NCBI RefSeq assembly: GCF_014230085.1
Contig: NZ_JACHVB010000020.1
Location: 62,001 to 126,000 of the forward strand
Length of the DNA stretch: 64,000 nt
Source of the DNA: Ruficoccus amylovorans
GTDB lineage: Bacteria > Verrucomicrobiota > Verrucomicrobiia > Opitutales > Cerasicoccaceae
Direction of reading: 5' to 3'
The notes beneath the pieces were generated by a model. The model ran no database searches. It saw only the letters and a list, made by a program, of their open reading frames with translations, and was not told the origin of the DNA. Positions 18,072 through 27,054 of the stretch are shown piece by piece. Position numbers and translations under genes: made by a program. Positions within the stretch are counted from its first letter, which is position 1. The number at the start of each line of letters is the position of its first letter.

Positions 18072-19205
18072 ATGACTGCCACGAATGCGAAATTGCTCTA
18101 CGCCTCGACGGAGGAAAGCGCCGACGCGCTCTACTTCGCCGGTTTCTTTGTGCCGGACCCGGTGATTCTCATGCAGGTGGGCCGGACCCGAATGGGGGTG
18201 TTTTCCCGCCTCGAATACGGACGGGCCGAGAAACAATCATCCCTCGACGCCATCCTCCCCTACGAGGATCTCATCGCCCGGGCAAAGAAGACCTACAAAG
18301 TCGCCCGCCCCGGCCCGGCGGAAATTATTCGCCTGCTGGCGGAAGACCGGGGCCTGAAGGCTTTTCACGTGCCGGAGAATTTCCCCGCCGGGCTCGCCCT
18401 GCGGCTGATCAAAGCCGGGCTCGATGTGCAGCCGGTGGAGGGCGCGTTTTTCCCTCAGCGCGAGACGAAGACTGCGGAGGAGGCCGAACATGTGCGCGAG
18501 GGTAACCGCGTGGCCGCCGTCGGCATTGCCGCCGTGCAGAAGGCCCTGGCCGCCTCGGAAATCCGTGGCGACGAGCTCTGGCTCAAGGGCAAACGTCTGA
18601 CCTCCGAGCGCCTGCGCACGCTTATTCAGATCGCGTGCATGGAGGAGGGCGGACTGGCCAACCACGTCATTGCCGCCGGAGGAGACCAGGCCTGCGACCC
18701 GCATGCGGTGGGCGAAGGGCCGCTCAAGGCCAACGAGTTGATCATCGTGGACGTTTTCCCGCGCATCATGCGTACCGGCTACCACGGCGACATGACCCGG
18801 ACCTTTCTGAAAGGTAAGGCGTCTGCGGCGCAGAAGAAACTCGTCAAGACCGTACGGCAGGCCCAGCAGGCCGCGCTGGCCGCGATCAAGTCCGGCGTGA
18901 ATGGCAAGAGCGTCCACGCCGAGGTGGATCGGGTTTTCAAGCAGGCGGGCTACGTCACTGGCCAGTCGCGAGGCGTCTGGGAGGGCTTCATTCACAGCAC
19001 CGGACACGGCCTGGGCCTGGAGATCCACGAAGCGCCCCGGCTCAGCCCGGTGGGCGACCGCCTCAAGCGGGGCGTCGTCGTCACAGTCGAACCCGGCCTC
19101 TACTATCCGGGCTTGGGCGGCTGCCGCATTGAGGACGTGGTTCACGTACTTGACGACGGCTACGACCTGCTTTCCGAGGCCCCCTATGAGTGGGAAATCG
19201 CATAG
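18072..19205 (+). CDS. M24 family aminopeptidase (Xaa-Pro type)
   Basis: 377 aa from ATG 18072; an in-frame GTG at 18018 adds a segment with no family similarity. The N-terminal part (to about 150) is a creatinase-like domain; the rest is the pita-bread fold. The dinuclear metal ligands are visible: Asp in IIVDVFP, Asp in HGDMTRTF, His in HSTGHGLGLEIHE, Glu in TVEPGLYY and Glu in CRIEDVV. It should remove an N-terminal residue before proline, or act as another M24 hydrolase, in the cytoplasm. No signal peptide. Confidence 0.9.
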   Translation: MTATNAKLLYASTEESADALYFAGFFVPDPVILMQVGRTRMGVFSRLEYGRAEKQSSLDAILPYEDLIARAKKTYKVARPGPAEIIRLLAEDRGLKAFHVPENFPAGLALRLIKAGLDVQPVEGAFFPQRETKTAEEAEHVREGNRVAAVGIAAVQKALAASEIRGDELWLKGKRLTSERLRTLIQIACMEEGGLANHVIAAGGDQACDPHAVGEGPLKANELIIVDVFPRIMRTGYHGDMTRTFLKGKASAAQKKLVKTVRQAQQAALAAIKSGVNGKSVHAEVDRVFKQAGYVTGQSRGVWEGFIHSTGHGLGLEIHEAPRLSPVGDRLKRGVVVTVEPGLYYPGLGGCRIEDVVHVLDDGYDLLSEAPYEWEIA

Positions 19206-19327
19206 GCAATCAGCAGTGCCCCCGCATATTGTTAATTTTTTCTTCGGCCTGTAACGAAAAGGGACTGACACTGATAATCAGTCTCCGCTAGTGTCGCGGC
19301 ATTTCTGTTTGCTGGGCAAAAGACTTG

Positions 19328-19393
19328 GCGGCCAGGCAGTCAAACCTCGTATTAATTAGAGTAACTGCGTCCAATACGGGGCTGTCTGGCCGC
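19328..19393 (+). ncRNA. Long structured element between the M24 and GmhB-like genes
   Basis: GCGGCCAGGCAG (19328-19339) pairs with CTGTCTGGCCGC (19382-19393), all positions with one G-T pair. Inside it CCTCGTATT (19345-19353) pairs with AATACGGGG (19373-19381). The element is an extended stem with a one-sided 5-nt bulge and a 19-nt loop, followed by TTTCCTTTTTC. It ends 63 bp before the phosphatase start. It could be a terminator of the upstream gene or a leader RNA. Confidence 0.5.
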
Positions 19394-19456
19394 TTTCCTT
19401 TTTCGATTCCGGCCTTGCCATTGCCGGGCCGGGCTTTGGGATAACGAACCTCTGCC

Positions 19457-19993
19457 ATGAACAAAGCTCTTTTTCTGGACCGTGACGGGACCATCATTGT
19501 TGACAATGGCTACGCCCACAAACCGGAGGATATCCAACTGATCCCCGGCGCTGCGAACGCGCTCCGGCGTGCCCACGAACTGGGCTATCTGCTTTTCCTC
19601 TTTACCAACCAGAGCGGGGTGGGGCGCGGGATGTTTACACTGGAAGATGTGCACCGCTGCAATGCCCACATGCTGGAGCTGCTGGGGCTTGGGGATGAAC
19701 TCTTCGTGGACATCTGCATCGCCCCCGAACACCCCGAGAATGACCCGCCTCGCTACCGCAAACCCTCTCCGCGCTACATTCTGGAAATGATCGACCGGCA
19801 CGGCCTCGACCCGACCCAGTGCGCGATGGTCGGGGACCGCACCAGCGACTGGGGTGCAGGCGTCAACGCGGGTATCCGCCCGGTGGCATTGCGTACCGGC
19901 AAGGATTTAAGCGACAAGGCACAGGCCTTCATCGCCGAACACCAGATCGCCGTCTTCGACGACCTGGCGGCCTTTGTCGCTACGCTGGGCTAG
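19457..19993 (+). CDS. HAD-IIIA phosphatase, GmhB-like (heptose bisphosphate phosphatase family)
   Basis: 178 aa. The first motif is LFLDRDGTII (nucleophile Asp9 and acid/base Asp11), then FTNQSGVGRGMF, RYRKPSPRYILEM with the motif III Lys, and MVGDRTSDWGAGVNAGI. The order and length match D-glycero-D-manno-heptose-1,7-bisphosphate 7-phosphatase and the related histidinol phosphatases. The zinc-binding Cys cluster of E. coli GmhB is not present: that loop reads CIAPEHPENDPPRYRK. If GmhB, it supplies ADP-heptose precursors for lipopolysaccharide. Substrate specificity is not settled by sequence. Confidence 0.8.
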   Translation: MNKALFLDRDGTIIVDNGYAHKPEDIQLIPGAANALRRAHELGYLLFLFTNQSGVGRGMFTLEDVHRCNAHMLELLGLGDELFVDICIAPEHPENDPPRYRKPSPRYILEMIDRHGLDPTQCAMVGDRTSDWGAGVNAGIRPVALRTGKDLSDKAQAFIAEHQIAVFDDLAAFVATLG

Positions 19994-20025
19994 AGGGTAC
20001 CCTCTGTGCCTGCGGGTGGCGCCCG

Positions 20026-21801
20026 TCACATGCGCTCCAGCGGGGTGATGCCGAGCAGGCGCAGGCCGGTTTCGAGAGTGGAGACGGTGCGGGCGCAGAG
20101 CATGAGGCGGCGGGCGCGGATGTCGGCCTCGTCCACCACGACGCGGTTGGCATTGAAGAATGTGCTAAAATCCCCCGCCAGTTCGTAGAGATAGGTGCAC
20201 AGGTGGTGTGGGCGCAGGTCGGAGACGGCCAGTGCCACGGCCTCGGGGAAGAGCATCAGCTTGCGGGCCAGGGCCAGTTCCTCGGGCGTCTCCAGGCAGG
20301 AGGCTTCGGCCTCGGTCGCCGGGTCGCCGGGGATGGCTCCGGCCTTGCGGAAGAGCGAGTGCACGCGGGCCACGGCCATGAGCAGGTAGGGGGCGGAATT
20401 ACCCTCAAAGGCGAGCAATTTGTCCCAGGCAAAGACGTAGTCCTGCGTGCGGTTTTGCGAAAGGTCGGCGTAGCGGACCGCCCCCAGTCCGACGGCGCGG
20501 GCGATCTGTTGCTTCTCGTCTTCGGACAGGTCGGGGCTCTTTTCGTCAACGATGGCGCGGGCGCGTTCGACGGCCTCGTTGAGAAGGGCTTCCAGGTAAA
20601 TCGGCTCGCCGGAGCGGGTTTTGATCGCCTTGCCGTCCTCACCCAGAATCGCGCCCCACCACACGTGGGAGGTTCTCGGAAGCTCGTAGCCTTTTTTCAC
20701 GAACCACTTCTGCGCGGTCAGGAAAAGCTGCTCAAAGTGGTCGCGCTGACGGCCGTCGGTCAGGTAAACGACTTCATCCGCGCCGAAGTGTTCGCGGCGG
20801 TAGAGGAGGGTGGCCAGGTCGGTCCCGGCGTAGTTGCTGGCGCCGTCCTTTTTGCGGACGATGAAGGGCTGCTCGTTGAAGCGCGGGTGCTCGGGGTGGA
20901 AAACCACCAGCGCACCGTCGCTCTCCTCGGCCAGGCCGGTCTCGGTCAACTCGTCGTAAATGCGCTGCACTTTGTCGCGGTAAAAGCTCTCGCCCAGGGT
21001 CACGTCGGGTTTGACGCCGAGCATGGCGTAAATGCGCTCAAAGGCGCGGTTGCTGGTGGCGACGATTTTCTCCCACAAGGCGGTGTTCTCGGAGTCGCCC
21101 TCCTGGAGCTTGACCAGCTCGGCGCGGGACTGGTCGCGCACAGTGCCGGTCTCGTCGGCTTTTTCCAACGCGGTACCTTCTTTATAAAGGCGTTCGATCT
21201 GGGCCAGGGCGTTGTCCCCGGCGGCATCGAGGTCGTAGCCCTCGCGCTTGATGGCCATGATGAGCGTGCCGAAGTTCGTGCCCCAGTCGCCGATGTGGTT
21301 GTCGCGGACGGTCTTCGCGCCGCAAAAGTCGATCAGCCGCGCAACGGCTTCGCCGATCACCATCGGGCGCAGGTGGCCGATGTGCATCTGTTTGGCGGTG
21401 TTGGGGGAGGGGTAATCGACCACCACGGTCTTGCCGGAGAGGAGGCTTCCGGCCCCGTCCGCGAAGTTCGACTCGTCGCGGAACTTCTTGATCCACGCGA
21501 ACTTGTACTCGGACGAAAGCGCGATATTGAGGAAGCCCGGGCCGGCGATTTCGAGGCTGGCCATGCCTTCGGCGAAGAGCGGGGCCTTGGCCAGTTCGTC
21601 GGCCAACTGCTGGGCGAGGGCGCGGGGGTTGGTGCGCTTGCTCTTGGCGTAGGGCAGGACGCCGTTGGCCTGGTAGTCACCGAAGCGCGCTTCGGCCGGG
21701 CGCACGCCGGGCTCGAAGGTTTCGTCAAAGTCTGCGCAGGCGGCCGCCGCCAGAGAAACAAGGCGGGCCAGCTCGCGGGCCGTATCGAAGGCAATTTCCA
21801 T
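20026..21801 (-). CDS. argS: Arginyl-tRNA synthetase
   Basis: 591 aa from ATG 21801 (MEIAFDTARELARLV); the frame could extend to 21852 but the added residues do not fit the family. It has the ArgS N-terminal Add-1 domain (FGDYQANGVLPYAKS), the class I signature PNTAKQMHIGHLRPMVIGE, the KMSKS-equivalent seen as KTRSG in AIKTRSGEPIYLEALL, and the DALR anticodon-binding domain ending LGITPLERM. It charges tRNA-Arg. It converges with the phosphatase gene and is divergent from the thymidine phosphorylase-like gene. Confidence 0.96.
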   Translation of the reverse strand: MEIAFDTARELARLVSLAAAACADFDETFEPGVRPAEARFGDYQANGVLPYAKSKRTNPRALAQQLADELAKAPLFAEGMASLEIAGPGFLNIALSSEYKFAWIKKFRDESNFADGAGSLLSGKTVVVDYPSPNTAKQMHIGHLRPMVIGEAVARLIDFCGAKTVRDNHIGDWGTNFGTLIMAIKREGYDLDAAGDNALAQIERLYKEGTALEKADETGTVRDQSRAELVKLQEGDSENTALWEKIVATSNRAFERIYAMLGVKPDVTLGESFYRDKVQRIYDELTETGLAEESDGALVVFHPEHPRFNEQPFIVRKKDGASNYAGTDLATLLYRREHFGADEVVYLTDGRQRDHFEQLFLTAQKWFVKKGYELPRTSHVWWGAILGEDGKAIKTRSGEPIYLEALLNEAVERARAIVDEKSPDLSEDEKQQIARAVGLGAVRYADLSQNRTQDYVFAWDKLLAFEGNSAPYLLMAVARVHSLFRKAGAIPGDPATEAEASCLETPEELALARKLMLFPEAVALAVSDLRPHHLCTYLYELAGDFSTFFNANRVVVDEADIRARRLMLCARTVSTLETGLRLLGITPLERM

Positions 21802-21976
21802 TCCTCTAGGGAACAATCCTGCCGCGGGCGCGGGGTCAAGCGAGGAATCCATCCGGAGCGCAGAACGGCCCCAAAAGCGCCCTCTCGTAAAAAAAACTCG
21901 ACAAAAGACCGCTTTTCTGTCTAGGATAAGCGGTTTATCATACAGTCAACGTATACGCTGACCAAAACATAAGTTC

Positions 21977-23320
21977 ATGGCAGAGAAAACCTTACTTGCG
22001 TCGCGGAAATTCATCAAGCCCTCATTTTCGTATCTGATCGAGAAAAAACGTGATGGGGGCGAGTTCAATGAGGATGAAGTCCGCTTCATTGTCGATTCAA
22101 TTCTGGACAGGGAAATGCCGGAGTTTCAAATGGCCGCTCTCGCGATGGCCATTTACTTCCAAAACATGTCCGCCCAGGAGACGGCCTGCTTCGCCGAGGA
22201 GATGATGCTCTCCGGCGAGGTGATCGACCTCTCGAAGATAACCAAACCCAAGATCGCCAAGTACTCTACTGGCGGTGTGGGCGACAAGACCTCCCTCGTG
22301 CTGACGCCGCTGGCCGCCGCCTGCGGAGTGGTCATGCCCGCCATGAATGGCGTGGACGAGAACTTCGTCATCAGCACGCTGGACAAGCTCTCGGCGATCC
22401 CGAAGTTCCGTTCGGACATCGAGCTGAAAGAATTTGTCAAGCTCCTCAACAACGTCAACTGCGCCATCGTGCAGCAGCACCCGGAGATCGCTCCGGTGGA
22501 CGGCATTCTTTACGAACTGCGCCAGAACACGGCCACCATCCAGAGCCTGCCGCTCATCACGGGCAGCATTCTGAGCAAGAAGCTGGCCGAAGGGGCCGAA
22601 GGGCTCGTCGTCGATGTGAAGTGGGGCAACGGCTCCTTCGTCAAGGACCTGGAGCAGGCCAAGCAGCTCGCCCGCAGCATCACCCGCGTGGGCCGCAGCA
22701 TGAAGCGCCGTTGCGTCGCGCTCGTGACGGACATGAACCAGCCGCTGGGCGACACCGTCGGTACCGCGCTCGAATTGCGCGAGGCCATCGAACTGCTCAA
22801 GGGCGAAGGCCCCGAGGACCTGAAGGAACTCGTGCTCAAGCTCGGCATGGAAATCGTCCGACTGGCCGGTGTGGCTGGCTCGACGCTGTCGGCCAAGCAG
22901 ACCGTGCAGAAGCATTTGAAGGACGGCTCCGCGCTGGAGAAGTTCAAGGAAATGGTCGCGGCCCAGGGCGGCGACACTTCCGTGATCGACGATCCGGACA
23001 AGTTCCCGACCGCCAAGTACATCCGCAAGCTGCCCGCCCCGAAGCGCGGCTACGTGCACACGATCAACGCGGGCATGATCGCCCGTGGCGTGCAGATCCT
23101 TGCCGCCAACAGCAAGAAGGGCGGCAAGCTCGACCCGGCTGTAGGCGTCTCCGAGATCAAGAAGGTCGGCACGCAGGTCAAGCAGGGCGAGCCCCTCATG
23201 ATGATCCACTACAACGACGAAGCCCGGCTCGAAAGCGCCTTGGAATACCTGCGCAGCGCCTACCGCCTCGCGCCCAAGCGCCCGAACCCGCCGGAACTCG
23301 TCGTCGAACGCGTGGCCTGA
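21977..23320 (+). CDS. Thymidine/pyrimidine-nucleoside phosphorylase family protein with altered active site
   Basis: 447 aa, full length for the family. Conserved parts: FQMAALAMAIYFQNMSAQET, STGGVGDKTSLVL, YELRQNTATIQSLPLITGSILSKK (with the Arg, Ser and Lys that hold the pyrimidine), VDVKWGNGSFVKD, VTDMNQPLGD and a C-terminal biotin-like domain (HTINAGMIARG). Two signature sites are changed. The His of KHSTGGVGD is Tyr (KYSTGGVGD). The RGLGHTGGTxDK loop is NGVDENFVISTLDK, which removes most of the phosphate-site glycines. The family reaction is phosphorolysis of pyrimidine nucleosides to base and (deoxy)ribose 1-phosphate; with these changes another nucleoside, or loss of activity, is possible. 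A strong terminator follows. Confidence 0.85.
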   Translation: MAEKTLLASRKFIKPSFSYLIEKKRDGGEFNEDEVRFIVDSILDREMPEFQMAALAMAIYFQNMSAQETACFAEEMMLSGEVIDLSKITKPKIAKYSTGGVGDKTSLVLTPLAAACGVVMPAMNGVDENFVISTLDKLSAIPKFRSDIELKEFVKLLNNVNCAIVQQHPEIAPVDGILYELRQNTATIQSLPLITGSILSKKLAEGAEGLVVDVKWGNGSFVKDLEQAKQLARSITRVGRSMKRRCVALVTDMNQPLGDTVGTALELREAIELLKGEGPEDLKELVLKLGMEIVRLAGVAGSTLSAKQTVQKHLKDGSALEKFKEMVAAQGGDTSVIDDPDKFPTAKYIRKLPAPKRGYVHTINAGMIARGVQILAANSKKGGKLDPAVGVSEIKKVGTQVKQGEPLMMIHYNDEARLESALEYLRSAYRLAPKRPNPPELVVERVA

Positions 23321-23374
23321 GGGGCGTAAGTCCCTCCCGGCGATTCATCGACCACAGAAATTCACTGACATTTC

Positions 23375-23406
23375 AAAACCCCGCTCTCCGGAGCGGGGTT
23401 TTTTTG
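23375..23406 (+). terminator. Strong rho-independent terminator
   Basis: AAAACCCCGCTC (23375-23386), loop TCCG, GAGCGGGGTTTT (23391-23402) and further T. It ends the thymidine phosphorylase-like gene. Confidence 0.93.
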
Positions 23407-23495
23407 TTGGGGACTGGCATGCGCAGGCCGGAGCGAGAGCGACGTTCAGTGACGGGGTGCGGCATCGAATCCCTGCGGGCTAAGGCATGGGATTA

Positions 23496-23525
23496 ACCAC
23501 AGAGTACACAGAGAGCACAGAGGGG
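23496..23525 (+). repeat. CACAGAG-family repeat
   Basis: Reads TTAACCACAGAGTACACAGA and continues with GAGCACAGAGGGG. It is nearly the same as the arms at 29276 and 29463. A second, weaker member (CCACAAAGGCACAAAG) follows at about 23634-23662. Confidence 0.75.
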
Positions 23526-23770
23526 AGTCAGGGGGCGTTGGAGAGAAATTGGACTCCTTCTTCCCGTTAATGATCCCATCGGATGGGAAGGGGGCACTTT
23601 TGACCGGGCGTGAAGCGATGAGATAGGATGACTAACCACAAAGGCACAAAGTCGCAAAGGAGACTGTTTCGCGATGGCCGTTGGTATAGTATCCGCTGGC
23701 TTTCTGCGGCTGAAAGTAAATGAACTGCAGAACCGCAGAGTTCAGCGTCCGATCTACCTGGAATCTCCGA

Positions 23771-23824
23771 GGTAGGAGCCTTTTGGGCTCCGTAGGGGCA
23801 ACGCCTCTCATTGTCCAAGTGCGG
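23771..23824 (+). repeat. Two-hairpin dispersed repeat, copy 1
   Basis: GGAGCC-TTTT-GGGCTCC and GGGGC-AAC-GCCTC follow each other, then ATTGTCCAAGTGCG. A second copy lies at 44708-44759, with compensating differences in the stems (GGGGC-AGC-GCCCC). Confidence 0.7.
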
Positions 23825-23832
23825 TCACGCAC

Positions 23833-24465
23833 CTAGAGGCTGCGGACGACGGCTTTGGCAATGCCCTGGATGACGAGTTCGGCGACGGGGTGGAGTTGGG
23901 GGTAGTCGGGGTTTTCCGCCTTGAGGTAGGGCGGGTGGTTGGGCTTTTGCATGAAGCGCTTCAGGGTGGTTTCGCCGTCGATGAGGGCGGCCACGATGTC
24001 GCCGTGTTTGGGGAGGCCGGGTTCGACGATCACGATGTCGCCGTCAAAGATACCCGCCCCGATCATGCTTTCACCACGTACTTTCAGGGCGAAAGCGCGG
24101 TGGTTACGGCGGACCCCGGCTGTGTCCACGTCGATCTGGAGACGACCAATGGCGCCGCCGGTTTCCACCCCGTCAGGGTAGCCGGCGGTGATGTGGCCGT
24201 AGATGGGGATGTCGATCACGTCAGTGGAGTCGGCGGGAGGTGTTTCGCCGTCGTCGTAGGTGACGCGGAAGGCCCGGGCCTGTCCCGGCACGCGGCTGAT
24301 GTAGCCCTTGCGCTCAAGGGCGCGCAGGTGGCCCATGACGGCGTTGGTGCTGCGGAAGCCGAAGTGGGTCTGGATTTCGCGGATGCTGGGCCAGAAGTTT
24401 TCCTGCCGGAAGTGAAGCTGGATGAATCCGAGGATCTCGTGTTGCCGGGTGGTCAGGTCTTTCAT
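23833..24465 (-). CDS. lexA: LexA repressor (SOS response)
   Basis: 210 aa. The N-terminal winged helix (LTTRQHEILGFIQLHF...PSIREIQTHFGFRSTNAVMGHLRALERKGYI) and the C-terminal S24 domain match LexA. The self-cleavage bond is Ala94-Gly95 in HITAGYPDG, the nucleophile Ser133 in RGESMIGAGIFDGD and the general base Lys169 in GETTLKRF. It represses DNA-damage genes and cleaves itself on RecA filaments. The neighbouring nrdD gene is divergent and shares the 244-bp upstream region. I did not find a clear LexA box there (candidate fragments GTGTTC near 24504 and AGTTC near 24471). Confidence 0.96.
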   Translation of the reverse strand: MKDLTTRQHEILGFIQLHFRQENFWPSIREIQTHFGFRSTNAVMGHLRALERKGYISRVPGQARAFRVTYDDGETPPADSTDVIDIPIYGHITAGYPDGVETGGAIGRLQIDVDTAGVRRNHRAFALKVRGESMIGAGIFDGDIVIVEPGLPKHGDIVAALIDGETTLKRFMQKPNHPPYLKAENPDYPQLHPVAELVIQGIAKAVVRSL

Positions 24466-24709
24466 GGGAAGTTCTTAGGGATGCACAAATGTATAATGAA
24501 ATTGTGTTCAGTGTCAAGCGCTCTTTCCGCACGGCAAAAGGGCGGAAAACATTTTTTCTAAAGCCGCTTAGGAATGCTTCTAGATGAGTGAGTGGCACTG
24601 TATCTAGTGGAGAAGTTAAAAAAGTACGCTAGTTATAGTGTCGTTGCTGGCGAGCCGTCATGGTCCCACCCAACTACCCTCCGCTAAATCTCAACTGATT
24701 GAACGACCT

Positions 24710-26947
24710 ATGGTTAAGGCATTGAACGGTGAACTGCCGCTGGAACACACGGACGAGCGCGGCTCGATCCGGGCGTACATGAGCGCCCACACGCCCCTGA
24801 TTAAGAAGGTCCGCAAGCGCGACGGGCGGACGGTCAACTTCGATACCGCGCGCATTCTCAACGCCATCGCCAAGGCCGGGAAGGCCACCGGCGAGTACGG
24901 TGAGGAGCAGGCCCTCGGGCTGGCCTTCCGTGTGGTGGAGCAGTGTCAGGAGACGGTCGAGACGGACTGCCCCTCCGTCGAGACGATTCAGGACGTGTGC
25001 GAGGACGTGCTGCTGCGCTCCCCCTACCGACGGACGGCCAAGGCGTTCATTATCTACCGTGACCAGCAGGCCAGGCGCCGGGAGATCCACAACAGCGCAC
25101 GCACGGAGATCGTCCGCCAGTACCTGGAGAAGCTCGACTGGGAGGTGCGCGAAAACTCCAACATGGCCTTTTCCCTGCAAGGGCTGAACAACTACATCTC
25201 CTCCGGCGTGAGCAAGACCTTCTGGATGAAGGAGGTGTACTCGCCGCAGATCGAGCAGGCGCACGATTCGGGGGATTTCCACATCCACGATACCAACCTG
25301 ATCAGTGTGTACTGCGTGGGCTGGGACCTGTACCAGCTCTTGCGCGAGGGCTTCCGCGGGGTGCCCGGTAAGGTCGAGTCCTCCCCGGCCCGGCACCTGC
25401 GCAGCGCGCTCGGGCAGGTGGTGAACTTTTTCTACACCCTCCAGGGGGAGGCCGCCGGGGCGCAGGCTTTCAGCAACTTCGACACGCTGCTGGCCCCCTT
25501 TATCCGCTACGACGGGCTCGGCTACGAGGAGGTCCGCCAGATCGTGCAGGAGTTTGTCTTTAATATCAATGTGCCCACGCGGGTGGGGTTCCAGTCGCCG
25601 TTCACGAACATCACGCTCGACCTCAATTGCCCGTCCCACTATCGGGACCAGCCCGTGGTGCGGGGCGGGGAGTTCATGGCGGAGAAGTACGGCGAATTCC
25701 AGACCGAGATGGACCTGCTCAACCGCGCCTTTTTCGATGTGATGAGCGCCGGGGACGCCAGCGGGCGGATTTTCACCTTCCCCATCCCGACGATCAACCT
25801 GACCCGCGACTTCGACTGGACGAACCCGAACCTCGACGGGCTCTGGGAAATGACCGGCAAATACGGCATCCCGTATTTTTCGAACTTCATCAACTCGGAC
25901 ATGAGCCCTGACGACGCGCGCTCGATGTGCTGCCGCCTGCGCATCGACAACACCCAGCTTGAGAAGCGGGGCGGGGGGCTCTTTGGGGCGCATCCGCTGA
26001 CCGGCAGCGTCGGCGTGGTCACGATCAACATGCCGCGCCTGGGCCTGCTCGCACGCTCGAAGAAGGACTTCCTGCGCCGCCTGGGCAAGCTGATGGACCT
26101 GGCCCGCGACTCGCTTGAAACCAAGCGCAAGTTACTGGAGGAACTGACTTCGGCGGGCCTTTACCCCTACACGAAGCACTACCTGCGCGACATGAAGGAG
26201 CGCTTTGGCGTTTTCTGGAAGAACCACTTTAGCACCATCGGGCTCAACGGCATGAACGAAGCCTGCATCAACCTCTTCGGCAAGGACATCGGCTCGGACG
26301 ACGGGCGGGCCTTCGCGGCCGAGGTGTTGGACTTCATGCGCGAGCGGCTGGTCGAGTACCAGCAGGCTACGGGCAACAACTACAACCTCGAAGCCTCACC
26401 CGCCGAGGGCACATCCATGCGCCTGGCGCTGAAGGACCGGGCCCGCTTCCCGGGCGCCGTCGTGGCCAACCCGCAGGAGGTCGAACGCGGGGCGCAACCT
26501 TACTACACCAACAGCACCCAGCTCCCGGTCAACTATACCGACGACCCCTTCGAGGTCCTTGACTTACAGGAGGAAACCCAGGCCAAGTACACCGGCGGGA
26601 CCGTCATTCACCTTTTCCTCGGGGAGCGGGTCAGCGACCTGCGTACGGTACGCGATTTCGTGCGCCGCGTGGCGGAGAACTACTCCATCCCGTACTTCTC
26701 GCTCACGCCGACCTTCTCGGTCTGCCCGGTCCACGGCTACCTCCCCGGCGAGCACCACCAGTGCCCTCACTGCGGCGAGGAGACGGAAATCTATTCGCGC
26801 ATCGTCGGCTACCTGCGCCCCGTTTCCCAGTGGAACGACGGCAAGCAGTCCGAGTTCACCAAGCGCAAGATGCTCCGGCTCGACACCAGTGGCAAAAAGC
26901 GCCCGCGTCCCGTGCACACCGAGCAGGTGTTCTTGCCCGTGGAGTAG
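24710..26947 (+). CDS. nrdD: Anaerobic ribonucleoside-triphosphate reductase
   Basis: 745 aa from ATG 24710; an upstream GTG at 24638 adds residues unlike the family. It begins with an ATP-cone (VRKRDGRTVNFDTARILNAIAKAG), which senses dATP/ATP. The barrel has FHIHDTNLISVYCVGWDL, PTRVGFQSPFTNITLDLNCP and RLRIDNTQL. The C-terminal zinc site is CPVHGYLPGEHHQCPHCGEE (CxxH...CxxC) and the glycyl radical is the Gly in SRIVGYLRPV. It makes deoxyribonucleotides without oxygen and needs the radical-SAM activase NrdG, encoded at 27514. This implies growth under anoxic or fluctuating conditions. Confidence 0.95.
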   Translation: MVKALNGELPLEHTDERGSIRAYMSAHTPLIKKVRKRDGRTVNFDTARILNAIAKAGKATGEYGEEQALGLAFRVVEQCQETVETDCPSVETIQDVCEDVLLRSPYRRTAKAFIIYRDQQARRREIHNSARTEIVRQYLEKLDWEVRENSNMAFSLQGLNNYISSGVSKTFWMKEVYSPQIEQAHDSGDFHIHDTNLISVYCVGWDLYQLLREGFRGVPGKVESSPARHLRSALGQVVNFFYTLQGEAAGAQAFSNFDTLLAPFIRYDGLGYEEVRQIVQEFVFNINVPTRVGFQSPFTNITLDLNCPSHYRDQPVVRGGEFMAEKYGEFQTEMDLLNRAFFDVMSAGDASGRIFTFPIPTINLTRDFDWTNPNLDGLWEMTGKYGIPYFSNFINSDMSPDDARSMCCRLRIDNTQLEKRGGGLFGAHPLTGSVGVVTINMPRLGLLARSKKDFLRRLGKLMDLARDSLETKRKLLEELTSAGLYPYTKHYLRDMKERFGVFWKNHFSTIGLNGMNEACINLFGKDIGSDDGRAFAAEVLDFMRERLVEYQQATGNNYNLEASPAEGTSMRLALKDRARFPGAVVANPQEVERGAQPYYTNSTQLPVNYTDDPFEVLDLQEETQAKYTGGTVIHLFLGERVSDLRTVRDFVRRVAENYSIPYFSLTPTFSVCPVHGYLPGEHHQCPHCGEETEIYSRIVGYLRPVSQWNDGKQSEFTKRKMLRLDTSGKKRPRPVHTEQVFLPVE

Positions 26948-27054
26948 GCGGCGGGATGGTTTTTACTATCACTGATCGACACAAACGGCTACCGTGCGAT
27001 GTCCTTGACTGGACGGTCTCGGGAGCGGTAAACTTCTGACCACAGGTGAGCGTC

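Larger units (their letters stand above)
23407..23832. other. Intergenic region carrying three dispersed repeats
   Basis: No gene is supported. It contains two members of the CACAGAG/CACAAAG family (about 23496-23525 and 23634-23662) and one two-hairpin repeat (23771-23824). The predicted frames on the minus strand here are low-complexity shadows of these repeats. Confidence 0.6.

Noticed and set aside
19993-20006. AGAGGGTACCCTCT as a terminator between gmhB-like and argS genes
   Set aside because: A loopless 14-bp palindrome with no T run; it cannot form a stable hairpin of the usual type.
19819-21924. 701-aa plus-strand open frame opposite argS
   Set aside because: It is the high-GC complement of the argS coding strand; the composition is Gly/Val/Ala-rich and no motif is present.
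24466-24637. SOS box in the lexA/nrdD intergenic region
   Set aside because: No clean palindrome could be confirmed; only isolated GTTC/GAAC-like fragments are present.
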